Assembly (NCBI GenBank): GCA_030686995.1
Contig: CM060695.1
Coordinates: forward strand, 100,344,871-100,408,870
Origin: Artemisia argyi
Taxonomy: Eukaryota > Streptophyta > Magnoliopsida > Asterales > Asteraceae
DNA length: 64,000 nt
Direction of reading: 5' to 3'
Both the position numbers and the translations under genes were made by a program. Numbering within the stretch: position 1 is the stretch's first letter; every line of letters starts with the position of its first letter. The notes under the pieces are model-generated. The model did no database searches, had not been told where the DNA came from, and worked only from the letters and a program-made list of their open reading frames with translations. Positions 12,258 to 22,881 of this stretch are shown one piece after another.

Positions 12258-13265
12258 TTTTCGAAATTACAAGATAACACAATTTTGAAATTGTCAATAT
12301 ATCGCAAACATATGAGGGTATTACACAATTTCGAAAACATGTCACAAGTACCAAAATTTTCGAGAATCAGAAAATTTTCGCAAACTTGCAAAGTGGGTAT
12401 ATTTCGAAAAATATTCCAAAGTATGTTTTCGATAAAAATTTATCGAGAACATCCCAAATGAAATATTTTTCGAAAATACTTGTTGAGTAAGATTGCGAAA
12501 AAAGACTTAATGATGATTTCGAAAATATAATCATATGTGAAGGATTTTCGCAAACACACATTTTCGAAAGAATAGCATAGTGATTATTTTCGAAAAAATA
12601 CATCACAATTTGATTTTTTCGAAAATATAGTATTCACAAAAATTCTTCACCAATGTTGGTATTTGCGAAGAAACTGTTATCTAGAAAAAATTCTTATACA
12701 AGAATTTCGAGAACATCCAACGTACGTTTCTGTGAGAGCAATAATGATCCAAATGATATAACCTGTTGAAAAATGATGATATGCAATGATTAGAAACAAC
12801 CTACACAATCGAATACAGTGATTTCAAAAATGATTCAAGAACATGTTCTCGATAAAAAGCAAAATCATGAATCAAATGAGGATGACAGGTTCTAGTATAT
12901 CACAAACATACAATAGAAGCATATAAGCACAACAAGTCAGCTCACATAAACACAAAACGAGAGTACCCATTTTTAGAACGAAACCCTATATTTCGAGAAT
13001 CATGCATACATGGAATTTGTTCGAATTAATAAGCATAAACATGATTCACATACACATGAGACCATATCCCACCAAGAACAATAACAAAAACATCAACAAA
13101 TCAACAAAACCCAATTCGTACCAAAACCCTAGGTTTCGAAAATCACACAAACATGTGTTTTAGAGAGATTAAACGTTATAGGAAAGATAGAAACATGTAT
13201 AAGCACAAAACCCCTATCAATAATTAACCTCCTAAACATGAATTGATAATTTTCGAAACATCTTA
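12258..13265. repeat. TTCGAA-rich spacer between pol and the env-like ORF
   Basis: The 1.9-kb spacer (12050-13911) has no convincing ORF. Between about 12258 and 13265 I count 11 exact TTCGAA hexamers, mostly as TTTCGAAAA, plus many one-base variants (TTCGAG, TTCGCA, TGCGAA). The same motif cluster occurs in the 5' leader at 21755-22310. The rest of the spacer, 13270-13911, is AT-rich with T runs. Confidence 0.75.
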
Positions 13266-13911
13266 AACCCTAGCTTTTCAAATATCAATTGCAAGAGATC
13301 TAGCCGTTAGTTTTACAATTAACCAAAAACCATTGTTAGAAATCTCCTAATGATCATGTAGTAACTTACGGTTTGACTATTGGTAGCTTAGATTTCTTGT
13401 TTGAGTGTGAGCCGTGGATCTCGATAGGGTTTAAGATTTTGAAATGTTATGTGAGGTTTATGGAAAAGAACGGGGGGTGTTTGTTTTGTTATTATTGGAA
13501 CTTATGAAACTTGTCACATATGGTCCCCTAACTATCCATTTAGCAATCATAAGTCCTAAAGTTAGATATAAGTAAAGATTTAAAGATATACTAACTTACG
13601 ACACCATTTTGAGAAAAGGAATACGAGATATGAGATATCTTATGAAATCCCGAAATAATGCATCAAAGGTAATATGCAAGTATACCGATTTTGAAAAAAT
13701 TTATAAAAAATATAAGCGAGTCTCCCCCTCAACACTTGTAAAAGAACAAGGTGTTGAAAGAAAGCGATATACTTGCATTTTTTTATTTTTTTATTTTTTA
13801 TTTATTTTTTTTTTAAGAAAAATGGAAAAATATTTTTGGGTTTTTGAGGTTTATGAAAAATAAAATAAAATTAATTTTACAAAGATAGTTAACTTGGTGA
13901 TGTTTGACACG

Positions 13912-16392
13912 TTACTTTTGTTTTAAAAACTTTTGCATATCAAATGGTGTCAAACATCGCATACCGATTTGGTGAACTAAACTTGCAAACCTTGATGGAG
14001 CTAAAGGTTTTGTGAGTAAGTCCGCCAATTGGTACTCAGTACCCACAAAATATAATTCAACTGTACCCTTCTCGACATGCTCTTTGATGAAATGGCATCG
14101 GAGATCAATGTGTTTGGATTTGCAATGATGAACTGTGTTGCAGGAGATTGCAATGGCACTCTTAGAATCGCAGTATATCGGAATCTTGTTGAATAGGTAG
14201 CCATAGTCTTTAAGTTGTGATCTCATCCAAATGACTTGAGCACAACAAGCAGACATAGCTACGTATTCAGATTCTGTAGATGATAGTGATGTGCAGTCCT
14301 GCTTCTTTGATTGCCAAGACACAAGTTTATCTCCAAGAAATTGTAGGCCACCTGATGTACTTTTTTGCGAGTCTAAGCATCCTGCATGGTCAGCGTCTGA
14401 AAAAGCTATTAGTTCAAAACCAGAATCCTTTGGATACCAGATCCCCAAGTGGATGGTTCCTTTTATGTATCGAAGGATTCTTTTTGCCTTATTGAGGTGT
14501 TTTTCAGTTGGATTAGCCTGATAGCGAGAACACATAAAGACAGCAAATACAATATCAGGTCTACTGGATGTGAGATACATGAGGGACCCAATAATACTTC
14601 GGTATTTGGTAGGGTCAACTGGAGTCCCATGTATATCAGCATCTAGTTTAGTAGAATTGGCCATCGGTGTATTCATAGTATCACTACTTTGCATACCATG
14701 TTTCTTTAAAATCTCAAAAGCATATTTGGACTGATTTAGAAAAATTCCACGGGGTGATTGATTAACTTGTAGTCCTAGAAAGAACGTAAGTTCACCCATC
14801 ATGGACATTTCAAAATTATCTGTCATTAATTTTGCAAAATCCATTGAGTAATTTTTGTTGGTTGAAGCAAAAATAATGTCATCGACATAAATTTGAACGA
14901 TTAATAAGTCCATCCCGTATGTTTTTGTAAACAGTGTTGGATCCACCGAGCCTAGAGTAAAATCATTAGCCAACAAGAATTTAGAAAGCTTGTCATACCA
15001 CGCCCTGGGGGATTGCTTAAGACCGTAGAGAGACTTCTTTAGCTTGTAGACACGATTTGGACGTTCTGGATCAACGAATCCTTCAGGTTGACTGACATAA
15101 ACCACTTCTCGGAGTTGACCGTTCAGAAAAGCCGTTTTCACGTCCATTTGGTAAACAATCATATTTCGATGAGCAGCAAATGCTAAGAATATCCGTACTG
15201 CTTCAAGTCTAGCTACAGGAGCAAATGATTCTTCAAAATCAATTCCTTCTTTTTGAGAGTAACCTTTTGCTACCAGACGTGATTTGTTGCGTATGACCGT
15301 GCCTTCTGCATCCAATTTGTTTTTCCAGATCCATTTTAAACCAATGACAATTATGCCTTCTGGTTTTTCAACCAATTCCCAGACTTCTAATCTTTGAAAG
15401 GTTTCAAATTCTTCTTGCATAGACTCAATCCAGTTTTCATAAGTCATAGCTTCTTTGACATTTTTAGGTACGGTTTCGCAAACTGTGAGTGCATAAATGC
15501 AAGTTTCACCATCTGTGTGAAGGCGTTGTCTTGTCATGATAGGTGCATCTGGATGGCCAATAATTTGAACTAAGGGGTGATCTCTAGTCCATTTGTGTGT
15601 CGAAGGATGAAGTTGATAAGTATCTCGCAAGTGAGCAGGACCCAAATTGCGTGAAGATGACTCAGCAATGTCGGGGACAGGTTGAGCATTTGCAAATGGG
15701 TTAATGAATGGTTCTGGGTCATGCTCTGCGGGTTGTGGAACTGATAAAGGTATGGAGTCTCCAGCTGATTGTCGTGAGTTGGACCCGGTTTGTTCTGTTA
15801 TTGTAGGTGATATGACTGGAGGACCGTCTCTTCCAACAGTAGTTGTTGTTTGTTGAGGTGTATCAGGTACTTGATGTTGATCAAGATGTGCAGTGGAATT
15901 TGGTGTGGCCTCAGTTGGACGGTTAACAGGCGTATCATCAAACAATGGAGCAAACAAGGTTTCCACTTCTTTACGAGAAAGTGACAATGGTTCAGCCGAA
16001 GAGACCGGAAATTTAAGACGGTTGGTTGCGGGTCCTAAGCCATTTTGCTCAAAAGCCATTTGAGTGAGTTCATCGAAATTAGCATGAATAGTTTCTTGAA
16101 TTTCCCTAGTACGACGATTCCATATCCGATAGCCTTTTGAATTTTCACAGTATCCTATAAATATTCCGATGTCAGCCTTTTCTTTAAGTTTACCTAGATC
16201 ATCACGATCATTGACTGGGTAGCGTAAAGCTCCGAATACATGAAAGTGACTGATGTTTGGTTTCCTTTTGTGAACAATCTGATATGGGGTTTTGTTATGG
16301 CGTTTTGTGATCATGCAACGGTTTTGAGTGTAACAGGCGGTTGAAACAGCTTCTGCCCATAAGTAATCTGGTAATTGAGCATTGATTAACAT
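13912..16392 (-). pseudogene. Copia pol, integrase C-terminus + reverse transcriptase + RNase H
   Basis: This 826-codon open stretch starts with the end of the integrase ([24 protein letters not shown]). It continues through a Pro/Thr/Ser-rich linker into the Copia reverse transcriptase: [44 protein letters not shown] with the first catalytic Asp, and IYVDDIIF with the two Asp. The RNase H domain follows, with SDADHAG, STESEY and CDSKSAI carrying its acidic residues, ending near LADLLTKPL. The RT and RNase H motifs are intact. It is listed as broken because it is separated from the rest of pol by one in-frame TGA (16396-16398), where the alignment expects an Arg CGA codon in the motif around VEAA-x-TMLINA. 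Confidence 0.92.
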
Positions 16393-16395
16393 CGT

Positions 16396-17375
16396 TCAAG
16401 CAGCTTCCACTAACGTTCTGTTGCGTCTTTCGACTACTCCATTCTGTTCGGGTGTGCGTGGAATAGATGTTTGATGTTCAATTCCCACTTTCTCAAAATA
16501 CGACCTTAGAGTCTGATTCTTAAATTCTGTGCCATTGTCAGTTCGAACAATTCTGACTGTATTGCGAAGCTGAACTTGTATTTTGGTGAGAAAGGTGATG
16601 ATCATTTGACGAGCTTGATCTTTACTTCGAAGAAAATAAACCCAAGTCCAGCGAGAGTAATCATCAACAATTACTAGGATGTAGCGTTTACCGTTGATCG
16701 TTTGAACATGCATCGGACCACACAAATCCATATGAAGCATTTGTAAAACATGATTTGTACTGTGTTCAGGTTTTGAGGGAAAATGAGCACGAGTACTTTT
16801 ACCTTGTTCACAGGCTGGACATAGATGATCTTTGGCATAACGGAATCTGGGAAAGCCTTCAACTAATTTGTGACGAGCGAGATCAGTCATTGTTTTGAAA
16901 TTCAAATAAGAAAGGCGTTTGTGCCATAACCAGGATTTAGTCGTTTCAGCTTTGGATAGAAGACAGATTGGAGATGAAGCGATCATGTCAGACATTGAAA
17001 TTGTGTAAAGGTTAGTACCACATTTGCCAGACATCAAATCATTGCCTTGTAGATCACAAACAAAACAGGTTTTCTCGCGAAATGCAACTTCTAAATCTCC
17101 ATCACAAAATTGACCGACTGAAAAGAGGTTGTGACCCAAGCCTTCAACATAATAAACTCTGCTAATTTCGATATTCCCATGCATGTAGTCTCCGTAACCC
17201 ATGATTAAAGCGTATTGATCATTCCCGAATCTGACAGTTCCAAGAAACTTTGAGACAAAGTTTTTTAACTGTTTGAGATTGCCTGTCATATGTCGGGTGC
17301 AACCGCTATCAACAATCCAGAGAACGATCTGAACCACCTGCATCAAAAGAAGACGACAGAGATGGAACAGAAGTA
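16396..17375 (-). pseudogene. Copia pol, aspartic protease + integrase N-terminal and core
   Basis: The segment begins with the protease site WIVDSGCTRHMTG (D-S-G). It then has the gag-pre-integrase zinc region LWHKRLSYLNF...CPACEQGKS and the integrase core: Asp in LHMDLCGP, Asp in RTDNGTEF and Glu in EQNGVVERRNRT, so the D-D-E triad is complete. In the HHCC zinc motif the second His, usual in WHKRLSH, is Tyr here, which probably weakens zinc binding. The segment is in a different frame from the ORF before it (overlap 17309-17421) and ends at TGA 16396-16398. The break lies just before the protease D-S-G site. Confidence 0.9.
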
Positions 17376-19051
17376 AGGGTGGAACCCGAGGAAATTGTGG
17401 GTTCCTGTTGGTTAGAAACACAAATATTTAACAATTTAGGAATCCATTTAAAATTTGGTTTGTATTGTAACCAACGTTGCCAGTTCCAACTAGTTTTTGC
17501 TTTGTTCTTAGTGAATGCATTAGCTTTTGGCGTGTTCCTAGAATTGTTGATTGCTGCTTTTGGGTTGACTACAACATCATTTGAAACAGTAGTAGGCGTT
17601 TTTCTTAAGGTAGACTTAGAGGCATTAGTGGACCTAGAAGAAGAGTCGGATCTACGTTTCTTTTTACGGTGTAAGAGAGTATTAGCTACACATTTGGTAT
17701 GATCACCAGATAACACACTTTTACGACAAAACACACAAGATGCATTAATATTCAAAACATTAGAAGGTTCAGCATTCGTTACATTAAGATTTGGATTACA
17801 ATTTACCAGATTAGAATCTAAATCAGATGCAACATGAGTTTTATTCGAGTTCCTAAGGTGAGCTTCTACTTCTTGTACTTCTAGTGTTCCTCTTTTACGT
17901 TGCGAGAGTCTACTCTTTTTAGTCTTCTTAACGTTTTTTGGCTTTGGGCTGCTAACGCTCTTAGGGGAAACTAGACATGTGGAAGTGGAAGAGCTAACAT
18001 TAGAACTCGTAGCATGCTTACCCTTATCTGTTATGTCTATTTGAAACATTCCTGGTGCTATCACAGTGGTGTCAATGAACTTTCCTTTTTGAAGTAGCTT
18101 AATTTTTTCTTTCAAATCAATGATGATGTGTTTTTTGTCTTGAATATCAGACTCAAGTAAACCATTGCAATAACGAATGTCATCGCGGTTTTGTTGCCAT
18201 TCGGCGTTTTCAATTTTTAACTCCGCAATTTCATTTTTAAGTAGAAGACATTTGTTTTTGTGAGACTCAATCTTGGTACACAGTTGCAATTCTGTTTCAA
18301 TATTTTGAGCTTGACACCAATCAATCTTTTGTTTGAGTTGACAAATTTCGTTTGAAAGTTTGTTTATCACATCATCACTGTTTTGACGCAACGTTTCATA
18401 TTGATGTTTCAATGTTTCATTTTGTGACTTCAACGACACAAGTTCAGCACAGTATTCTGCAAACAATTCAGCATTACTGGAATAATAGAGTTCATTCATT
18501 AGAAAAGTATGAATATCAGCTTGAAGAAGTTGTTCTAAGAGTCGATCTGAATCTGTTTTCAAAAAACGGTTTTTGCGTTGTTGAACCAAAATTGCATTTT
18601 CATTAAGAGCGAAAATTTCTTTCATGTCTTTAACTTCTTTTTGGAGTTCCTGTTCCCAACGAGTAGCACAATAACATAAATTTTGAACTAAAGGCAGAAT
18701 TTGTTTTTGAAAAATGTCTCGCTTTTCCCGCTCGTAAGCTGATTGAAAAGTAAGAATTTTAATTTGCGAATGATGTTCAATTTTGTTTTCCAAATTCTCG
18801 ATGCCTTTCATGAATGTTTGAAAATAGTCTAAAACTTTACATCGTGTAGGTAATGGTGTCACATGACCAGAAGATGGTAATGGACCATTAACTTGTGCCA
18901 CGGGTTTGACAGGAGCTCCCTTGGAAGATGAAACATAAGACTCAGTAACATACCATGATTTCTCAGTTATTTCTCTTGATGGAACAAAAGATTTTGAAAT
19001 GTGAGGAGCTTTTGAGTAATCATATGGTTTGCAATATTCAACTTTACTCAT
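17309..19051 (-). CDS. Copia second ORF: coiled-coil and Cys-motif protein leading into pol
   Basis: A start ATG at 19049-19051 sits inside the gag stop region: ATGAGTAA holds both the ATG and the gag TAA. The 580-residue product opens MSKVEYCKPYDYSKAPH. It has a long heptad-rich middle part (about residues 60-330, many Leu/Glu/Gln/Lys) predicted by eye to form coiled coils. A basic Ser/Lys-rich stretch follows, then a Cys/His cluster (CVFCRKSVLSGDHTKC), and the frame ends in a short run-off at TGA 17309-17311. In plant Copia elements this region is usually fused in frame between gag and protease. Here it needs a +1 shift at both ends to make a Gag-Pol polyprotein. It could also be a separate product; the sequence alone does not decide. 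Confidence 0.7.
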   Translation of the reverse strand: MSKVEYCKPYDYSKAPHISKSFVPSREITEKSWYVTESYVSSSKGAPVKPVAQVNGPLPSSGHVTPLPTRCKVLDYFQTFMKGIENLENKIEHHSQIKILTFQSAYEREKRDIFQKQILPLVQNLCYCATRWEQELQKEVKDMKEIFALNENAILVQQRKNRFLKTDSDRLLEQLLQADIHTFLMNELYYSSNAELFAEYCAELVSLKSQNETLKHQYETLRQNSDDVINKLSNEICQLKQKIDWCQAQNIETELQLCTKIESHKNKCLLLKNEIAELKIENAEWQQNRDDIRYCNGLLESDIQDKKHIIIDLKEKIKLLQKGKFIDTTVIAPGMFQIDITDKGKHATSSNVSSSTSTCLVSPKSVSSPKPKNVKKTKKSRLSQRKRGTLEVQEVEAHLRNSNKTHVASDLDSNLVNCNPNLNVTNAEPSNVLNINASCVFCRKSVLSGDHTKCVANTLLHRKKKRRSDSSSRSTNASKSTLRKTPTTVSNDVVVNPKAAINNSRNTPKANAFTKNKAKTSWNWQRWLQYKPNFKWIPKLLNICVSNQQEPTISSGSTLTSVPSLSSSFDAGGSDRSLDC

Positions 19052-21689
19052 TTTTGATCGACTCTTCAAGTTCGTATTCTTCCTCAGTATTATGTACAAT
19101 AACACGCACAACATTATTATCCATCAATTGGTCCATACTGTACAGCTTAGGATTTGTTTTGAATGCAGTGCGAAGAAAAGAGGATCTGTAATCGCCGAGG
19201 CCAAAACCTTTATCTGGTCTTGGTTTTAAAGTAAACTTTTGAATTGTCGTTACATATTCCCCATGTTTATAAATGATATTTTGAAAAGCTTTAATTTGAC
19301 GTTCGAGAGCGAGATTATCATCAAGTAAAGAATTTTCTTTTTCTCGTTTTTGCACTTTATGTTCATAAAATTCCTGTTTGCAAGTTATCACCTCTTTTTG
19401 TGTTTTTGAAAGTTCCTGTTGGAGTTGAACAACTTGTTTTTGAAGATCATGTTTTTCATTTTCCAGTTTGGAAACCAATTTACCGTTTGACTCAACTATG
19501 TCATAGATTTGCTTTTGAAGATTTTGTTCTTTGACATATGAATCTTGAAATGACTTTTCAAAGCTTTTTTCATGATGAATGACATATTGAAAGTTTGAAA
19601 GTTGCTTTTTATAACATTCAATGTCCTTTTTCAAATCGGCATTTTCTTTCAAAACTTCAGTTTGCTCGTCCGTTATGTGATTAGAAAGAAGTTGATCATT
19701 AAGTTGTTTGGCCGTAACTGTACAGTCAGGAGCTGGATCAGAAGGAGGTTCATGTTGTTCAATAAAGTCATTTTCGTCTTGCTCAATAGGATCATCGAAT
19801 GAGATGACAGTGTCATCATCAAATATAACAACTGTGTCTAATTGTTCATCCTCTTGAGAAGAGAAAAATGGTTCAGGAGGAACAACTTGCGCCTGATCTA
19901 ATTCGGAAACAGAGGGTAATGCATTAAATTGTATGGAGCTTGTGGTTAGGTCATTTACCTGAGACAAGCCATCAGTGGAGAACACTGGGCCTGAATCATT
20001 CAACTGATGTTCCTGCATGTTGGCCATAAGCATCACAGCTGCATTGGCTTCAAGATCTTCCATATCATCATCATTGTAAGCATTAGCAAAGAAACTGTTC
20101 TCATGAGCATTGAAAGTTCCTTCCTTTTCATCTTTGAGAGCCATAAGTAATGCCTGCTTGTGAAACTGACTACCACGGGTACGTGGGTGAGGGCATGCAG
20201 TTGCAATATGACCTTTTTCGTTGCAGTTGTAGCACCATATCGCATTCCCAGAGACTGTGTTGTTACTGGCAACATTGTCATTACTTCGCTGAGGAGCACC
20301 TTGATTGTTTCTGAATCCCCCATTGTTGTTGACTCTTTGTCCATACCCAGAATTTCCAGTATACCCATCTGAACGTCCTGAATTATAGTTCTGAATCTCA
20401 ACTCGACCATCGTGAATGACAGATTGGTTTCTTGTATTTGATGAAGAACGAAGACGGTTGTTGGTTTTGTTGGAGAATTTGCTCAAAGCACGAGCAACAA
20501 GAGCAAGTCCTTGATTCAAGGTATTGACGTCATCATCATCATCTTCAATCTGATTAGAGTAATACATGCTATCATTGTTGTCATATGGAGCAAGTTGAGT
20601 AGAAGCGTGTTGAGAAGTAGGAGGTTGCTGGTGACTGAAATAATTATGTTCCTGATCATAAGCCTGATTAGACATCGGAGGATGTGAAGCAGGAGTTTGA
20701 GCAACGAGTGCAAGAGGATTAGAAGTAGGTGGTGATGTATATCCTCCTCGGGCGAGTTTATCTTTTTCAACTTCAGACTCATAGTGCTTGAGATAGTCGT
20801 ACAACAAACCATATGGATCTCTGTGAAGATTCTTAGCTTGTCTCACAAATGTCACATACTTTTGCCACTCAGGACCCAGACTACTAACAAACTTTGTATT
20901 GACAGCGATTCTTGGAAGAGGTATATCATGTCTCTCTAAATCATTGACGACATTAGTGAAACGATGAAAGTAAGACTCAAGAGATTCCCTTGGTTCGATC
21001 ATGATATTAGTGTATTCCAAGTAAATTTTGGATTCCATGTTTTCCTTGTTCAGTTGTGTGCCTTGCATCAGTAGATGGACGTGTTCCCACATAGCTTTTG
21101 CAGTTGTTTGAGCATCAACACTTCTGAATATGATGTTTGGTATCCCTTGAAGTATGTAAGACATAGCATATTCATCTGCTTCACGATGGTGATTTTGTTC
21201 AGCAGTAAGTTGAGACTCAGGAACATGCACAGCAATTGGAGCTACTGGAGGATCAGTCGATGGGTCACCGCCAACGTAGTTAACAGGCCAAGGAAATGGT
21301 CCTTCAAAGATAACTTGTTTCATGTACTTACCATTGGGTTTCTTAAGTTCAATAAACCTTAAGAATCGACTTGCCCATTGAATATAATTACCCAGTGTTA
21401 GCATTGGTGGGGTGTCAGGAGAGCCTGCTTCGTGTCTGGATTGTTGAGTTGAAATGACTTCACACATCCTGTCAAACCAGTGAGTAGGTTTTGGTGGAAG
21501 TTGGCTTTGTTGTGGTGACATAGGATAGGATTGTTGTATTGGAATCATTTGTTGCATGAAGTTATGTTGTTGTGAGTAAACCGGTTGATGATAATATTGT
21601 GGTGATTGTTGATATTGTTGCTGTTGATGATACTGTTGATTCTGATGTTGCTGAGGATGGTTAAAGTTGTAGTACGGTGGTTGAGACAT
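19044..21689 (-). CDS. Copia gag polyprotein with CCHC zinc knuckle
   Basis: The ATG at 21689 (MSQPPYYNF) gives an 881-residue protein; the frame is open further upstream, but this start precedes the first conserved sequence. The N-terminus is Gln/Pro-rich (residues 1-60). The Copia gag domain covers about 65-330 (LTLGNYIQWASRFL, AMWEHVHLLMQG, ESYFHRFTNVVNDL, SLGPEWQKYV). A single zinc knuckle CYNCNEKGHIATACP of the CX2CX4HX4C type is followed by a long acidic and coiled-coil C-terminal region. Gag forms the cytoplasmic virus-like particle that packages element RNA. The frame is intact. Its stop overlaps the start of the next ORF. Confidence 0.92.
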   Translation of the reverse strand: MSQPPYYNFNHPQQHQNQQYHQQQQYQQSPQYYHQPVYSQQHNFMQQMIPIQQSYPMSPQQSQLPPKPTHWFDRMCEVISTQQSRHEAGSPDTPPMLTLGNYIQWASRFLRFIELKKPNGKYMKQVIFEGPFPWPVNYVGGDPSTDPPVAPIAVHVPESQLTAEQNHHREADEYAMSYILQGIPNIIFRSVDAQTTAKAMWEHVHLLMQGTQLNKENMESKIYLEYTNIMIEPRESLESYFHRFTNVVNDLERHDIPLPRIAVNTKFVSSLGPEWQKYVTFVRQAKNLHRDPYGLLYDYLKHYESEVEKDKLARGGYTSPPTSNPLALVAQTPASHPPMSNQAYDQEHNYFSHQQPPTSQHASTQLAPYDNNDSMYYSNQIEDDDDDVNTLNQGLALVARALSKFSNKTNNRLRSSSNTRNQSVIHDGRVEIQNYNSGRSDGYTGNSGYGQRVNNNGGFRNNQGAPQRSNDNVASNNTVSGNAIWCYNCNEKGHIATACPHPRTRGSQFHKQALLMALKDEKEGTFNAHENSFFANAYNDDDMEDLEANAAVMLMANMQEHQLNDSGPVFSTDGLSQVNDLTTSSIQFNALPSVSELDQAQVVPPEPFFSSQEDEQLDTVVIFDDDTVISFDDPIEQDENDFIEQHEPPSDPAPDCTVTAKQLNDQLLSNHITDEQTEVLKENADLKKDIECYKKQLSNFQYVIHHEKSFEKSFQDSYVKEQNLQKQIYDIVESNGKLVSKLENEKHDLQKQVVQLQQELSKTQKEVITCKQEFYEHKVQKREKENSLLDDNLALERQIKAFQNIIYKHGEYVTTIQKFTLKPRPDKGFGLGDYRSSFLRTAFKTNPKLYSMDQLMDNNVVRVIVHNTEEEYELEESIKNE

Positions 21690-21754
21690 ATTGAAACACT
21701 TGTGTGAAAAGATGGATCTTGTAGAAGGTATAGGTTTGCCAAATCTCGAAAAGT

Positions 21755-22310
21755 TTGCCCAAGAATATGTTTGCGAAATTATGCACTTAGAGTGATTTCG
21801 AAACTTTGCCACAGATTGAGTGATTGCGAAATGGTGAACTTTAGAAATTGCGAAATAGGTACTCAGAGTTTTCGAAAACTTAGGGTTTGCGAAAGAAAGG
21901 TTTCTCGAAACTTAGTGTATTTTCGAAAACCTTGAGATTTCGAAAAACTAAAGAAGTTTTCGAAAACCTTGTGATTTCGAAAATAAAGGAAATTTTCAAG
22001 AACATAAACACACTTTCGAAATTATACAATTTCGAAAGTTTACCAAAAGTCGAAGTACTTTTCTTCCTTATACAAGAGAGAAAAGACTGAGTCCACAATT
22101 CGTGAGGCGAAAAGAAGCACAATACCACGATTTCGAAACTTGGTCAATAAGGTGATTTCGAAATTTTGCAAAACTTTGTTTTTCAAGGAAAGCAATCCAA
22201 AAACGAGTTTTTAGTGCAAGATTTTTGTACTTCAAGTTGTAAAATGATGAAATCTTGAAGAAAGTTATAAACTTGACAAACTTTTTCAAAAATTTAACAA
22301 ATTTCGAAAA
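21755..22310. repeat. TTCGAA motif array in the Copia 5' leader
   Basis: The 843-bp leader between the PBS and the gag ATG holds 11 exact TTCGAA hexamers, usually as TTTCGAAA or TTTTCGAAAAC, with further TGCGAAA and CTCGAAA variants. Spacing is irregular, about 15-60 bp. Because the motif is palindromic the array reads the same on both strands. The pol/env spacer of the same element carries a matching cluster. Confidence 0.8.
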
Positions 22311-22516
22311 AAGTACAAAAAATCCAAATCGTGACTTTGATGAAAAGATTGATACTTTTGTGTTTGAAATGATTTGTAGCACAAATTTGTAAGCAAATAT
22401 GTGATAAAAACCAAAAGAACAAACAAGAAAGTACAAATTTTTACAAAAAAATAACGACTTAAAAAAGGTTTGAGGATAGATTTCAAAGAAGCAAAACAAT
22501 AACTACACCTTCATAT

Positions 22517-22530
22517 GGCGAATGATACCA
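22517..22530 (-). other. Primer binding site of the Copia element
   Basis: Two bases after the 5' LTR, the minus strand reads TGGTATCATTCGCC. The first eight bases match the 3' end complement of initiator methionyl-tRNA, the usual Copia primer. Confidence 0.85.
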
Positions 22531-22532
22531 CT

Positions 22533-22876
22533 TGTTAGGTCACCATATTGATTTCACACAAACAAGAATGAGATAGATATAAGGATGGGATGAATATTTG
22601 AATGAGAGAAATATAAGTGCAAGAGTTTCTTTAAGATTTCAAATAAACAACCAAGTTTTACAATAGACCTAAGGCTTCTATATATAGGGAAGGAGCTAGG
22701 GCAACACTCCCTCTCCATCCTTAAGCCAATTCGTGTGGGCTTCTAAGCCCATGGATCATAAACCTTAAGCCTAGTAAACTTATAACATTACATAAATGAA
22801 AGTAAGTAGTAACTTAAGCAACCTATTATTACAAATGACCGAGACTTGATAAAATAGTAAAACTTTGATCCCAACA
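22533..22876 (-). repeat. 5' LTR of the Copia element (344 bp)
   Basis: This is the partner of 2618-2961. The single visible difference is C in GTTTCTTTAAG, where the other copy has T. It is very short for a Sirevirus-like element, whose LTRs are commonly near 1 kb. The flank at 22877-22881 is the AACAC duplication. Confidence 0.95.
22678..22687 (-). promoter_or_regulatory. TATA box of the Copia LTR promoter
   Basis: CTATATATAG lies about 190 bases into the LTR on the minus strand, a suitable place for the U3 promoter. The same box is in the other LTR. The assignment is from position and sequence only. Confidence 0.6.
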
Positions 22877-22881
22877 AACAC

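Larger units (their letters stand above)
2618..22876 (-). mobile_element. Copia LTR retrotransposon, Sirevirus-like, with env-like ORF
   Basis: A 20,259-bp element on the minus strand has two 344-bp LTRs (22533-22876 is the 5' LTR, 2618-2961 the 3' LTR). They begin TG and end CA in element orientation. The flanking target duplication is AACAC (2613-2617 and 22877-22881), and it restores the interrupted MULE gene. The PBS is next to the 5' LTR and the PPT next to the 3' LTR. Gene order is gag, coiled-coil ORF, protease, integrase, RT and RNase H, then an extra ORF. Integrase before RT marks Copia; an additional long ORF after RNase H and a large gag are known for the Sirevirus (SIRE/Maximus) lineage. 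About 3.2 kb is a nested solo LTR (6189-9415). The LTRs differ at one position by eye, so the insertion is recent, yet several reading frames are broken. Confidence 0.9.

Noticed and set aside
12258..13265. TTCGAA clusters as a CRISPR array or satellite
   Set aside because: The spacing is irregular, there are no constant repeats of 20-40 bases, and the window is plant DNA; they are short motif clusters only.
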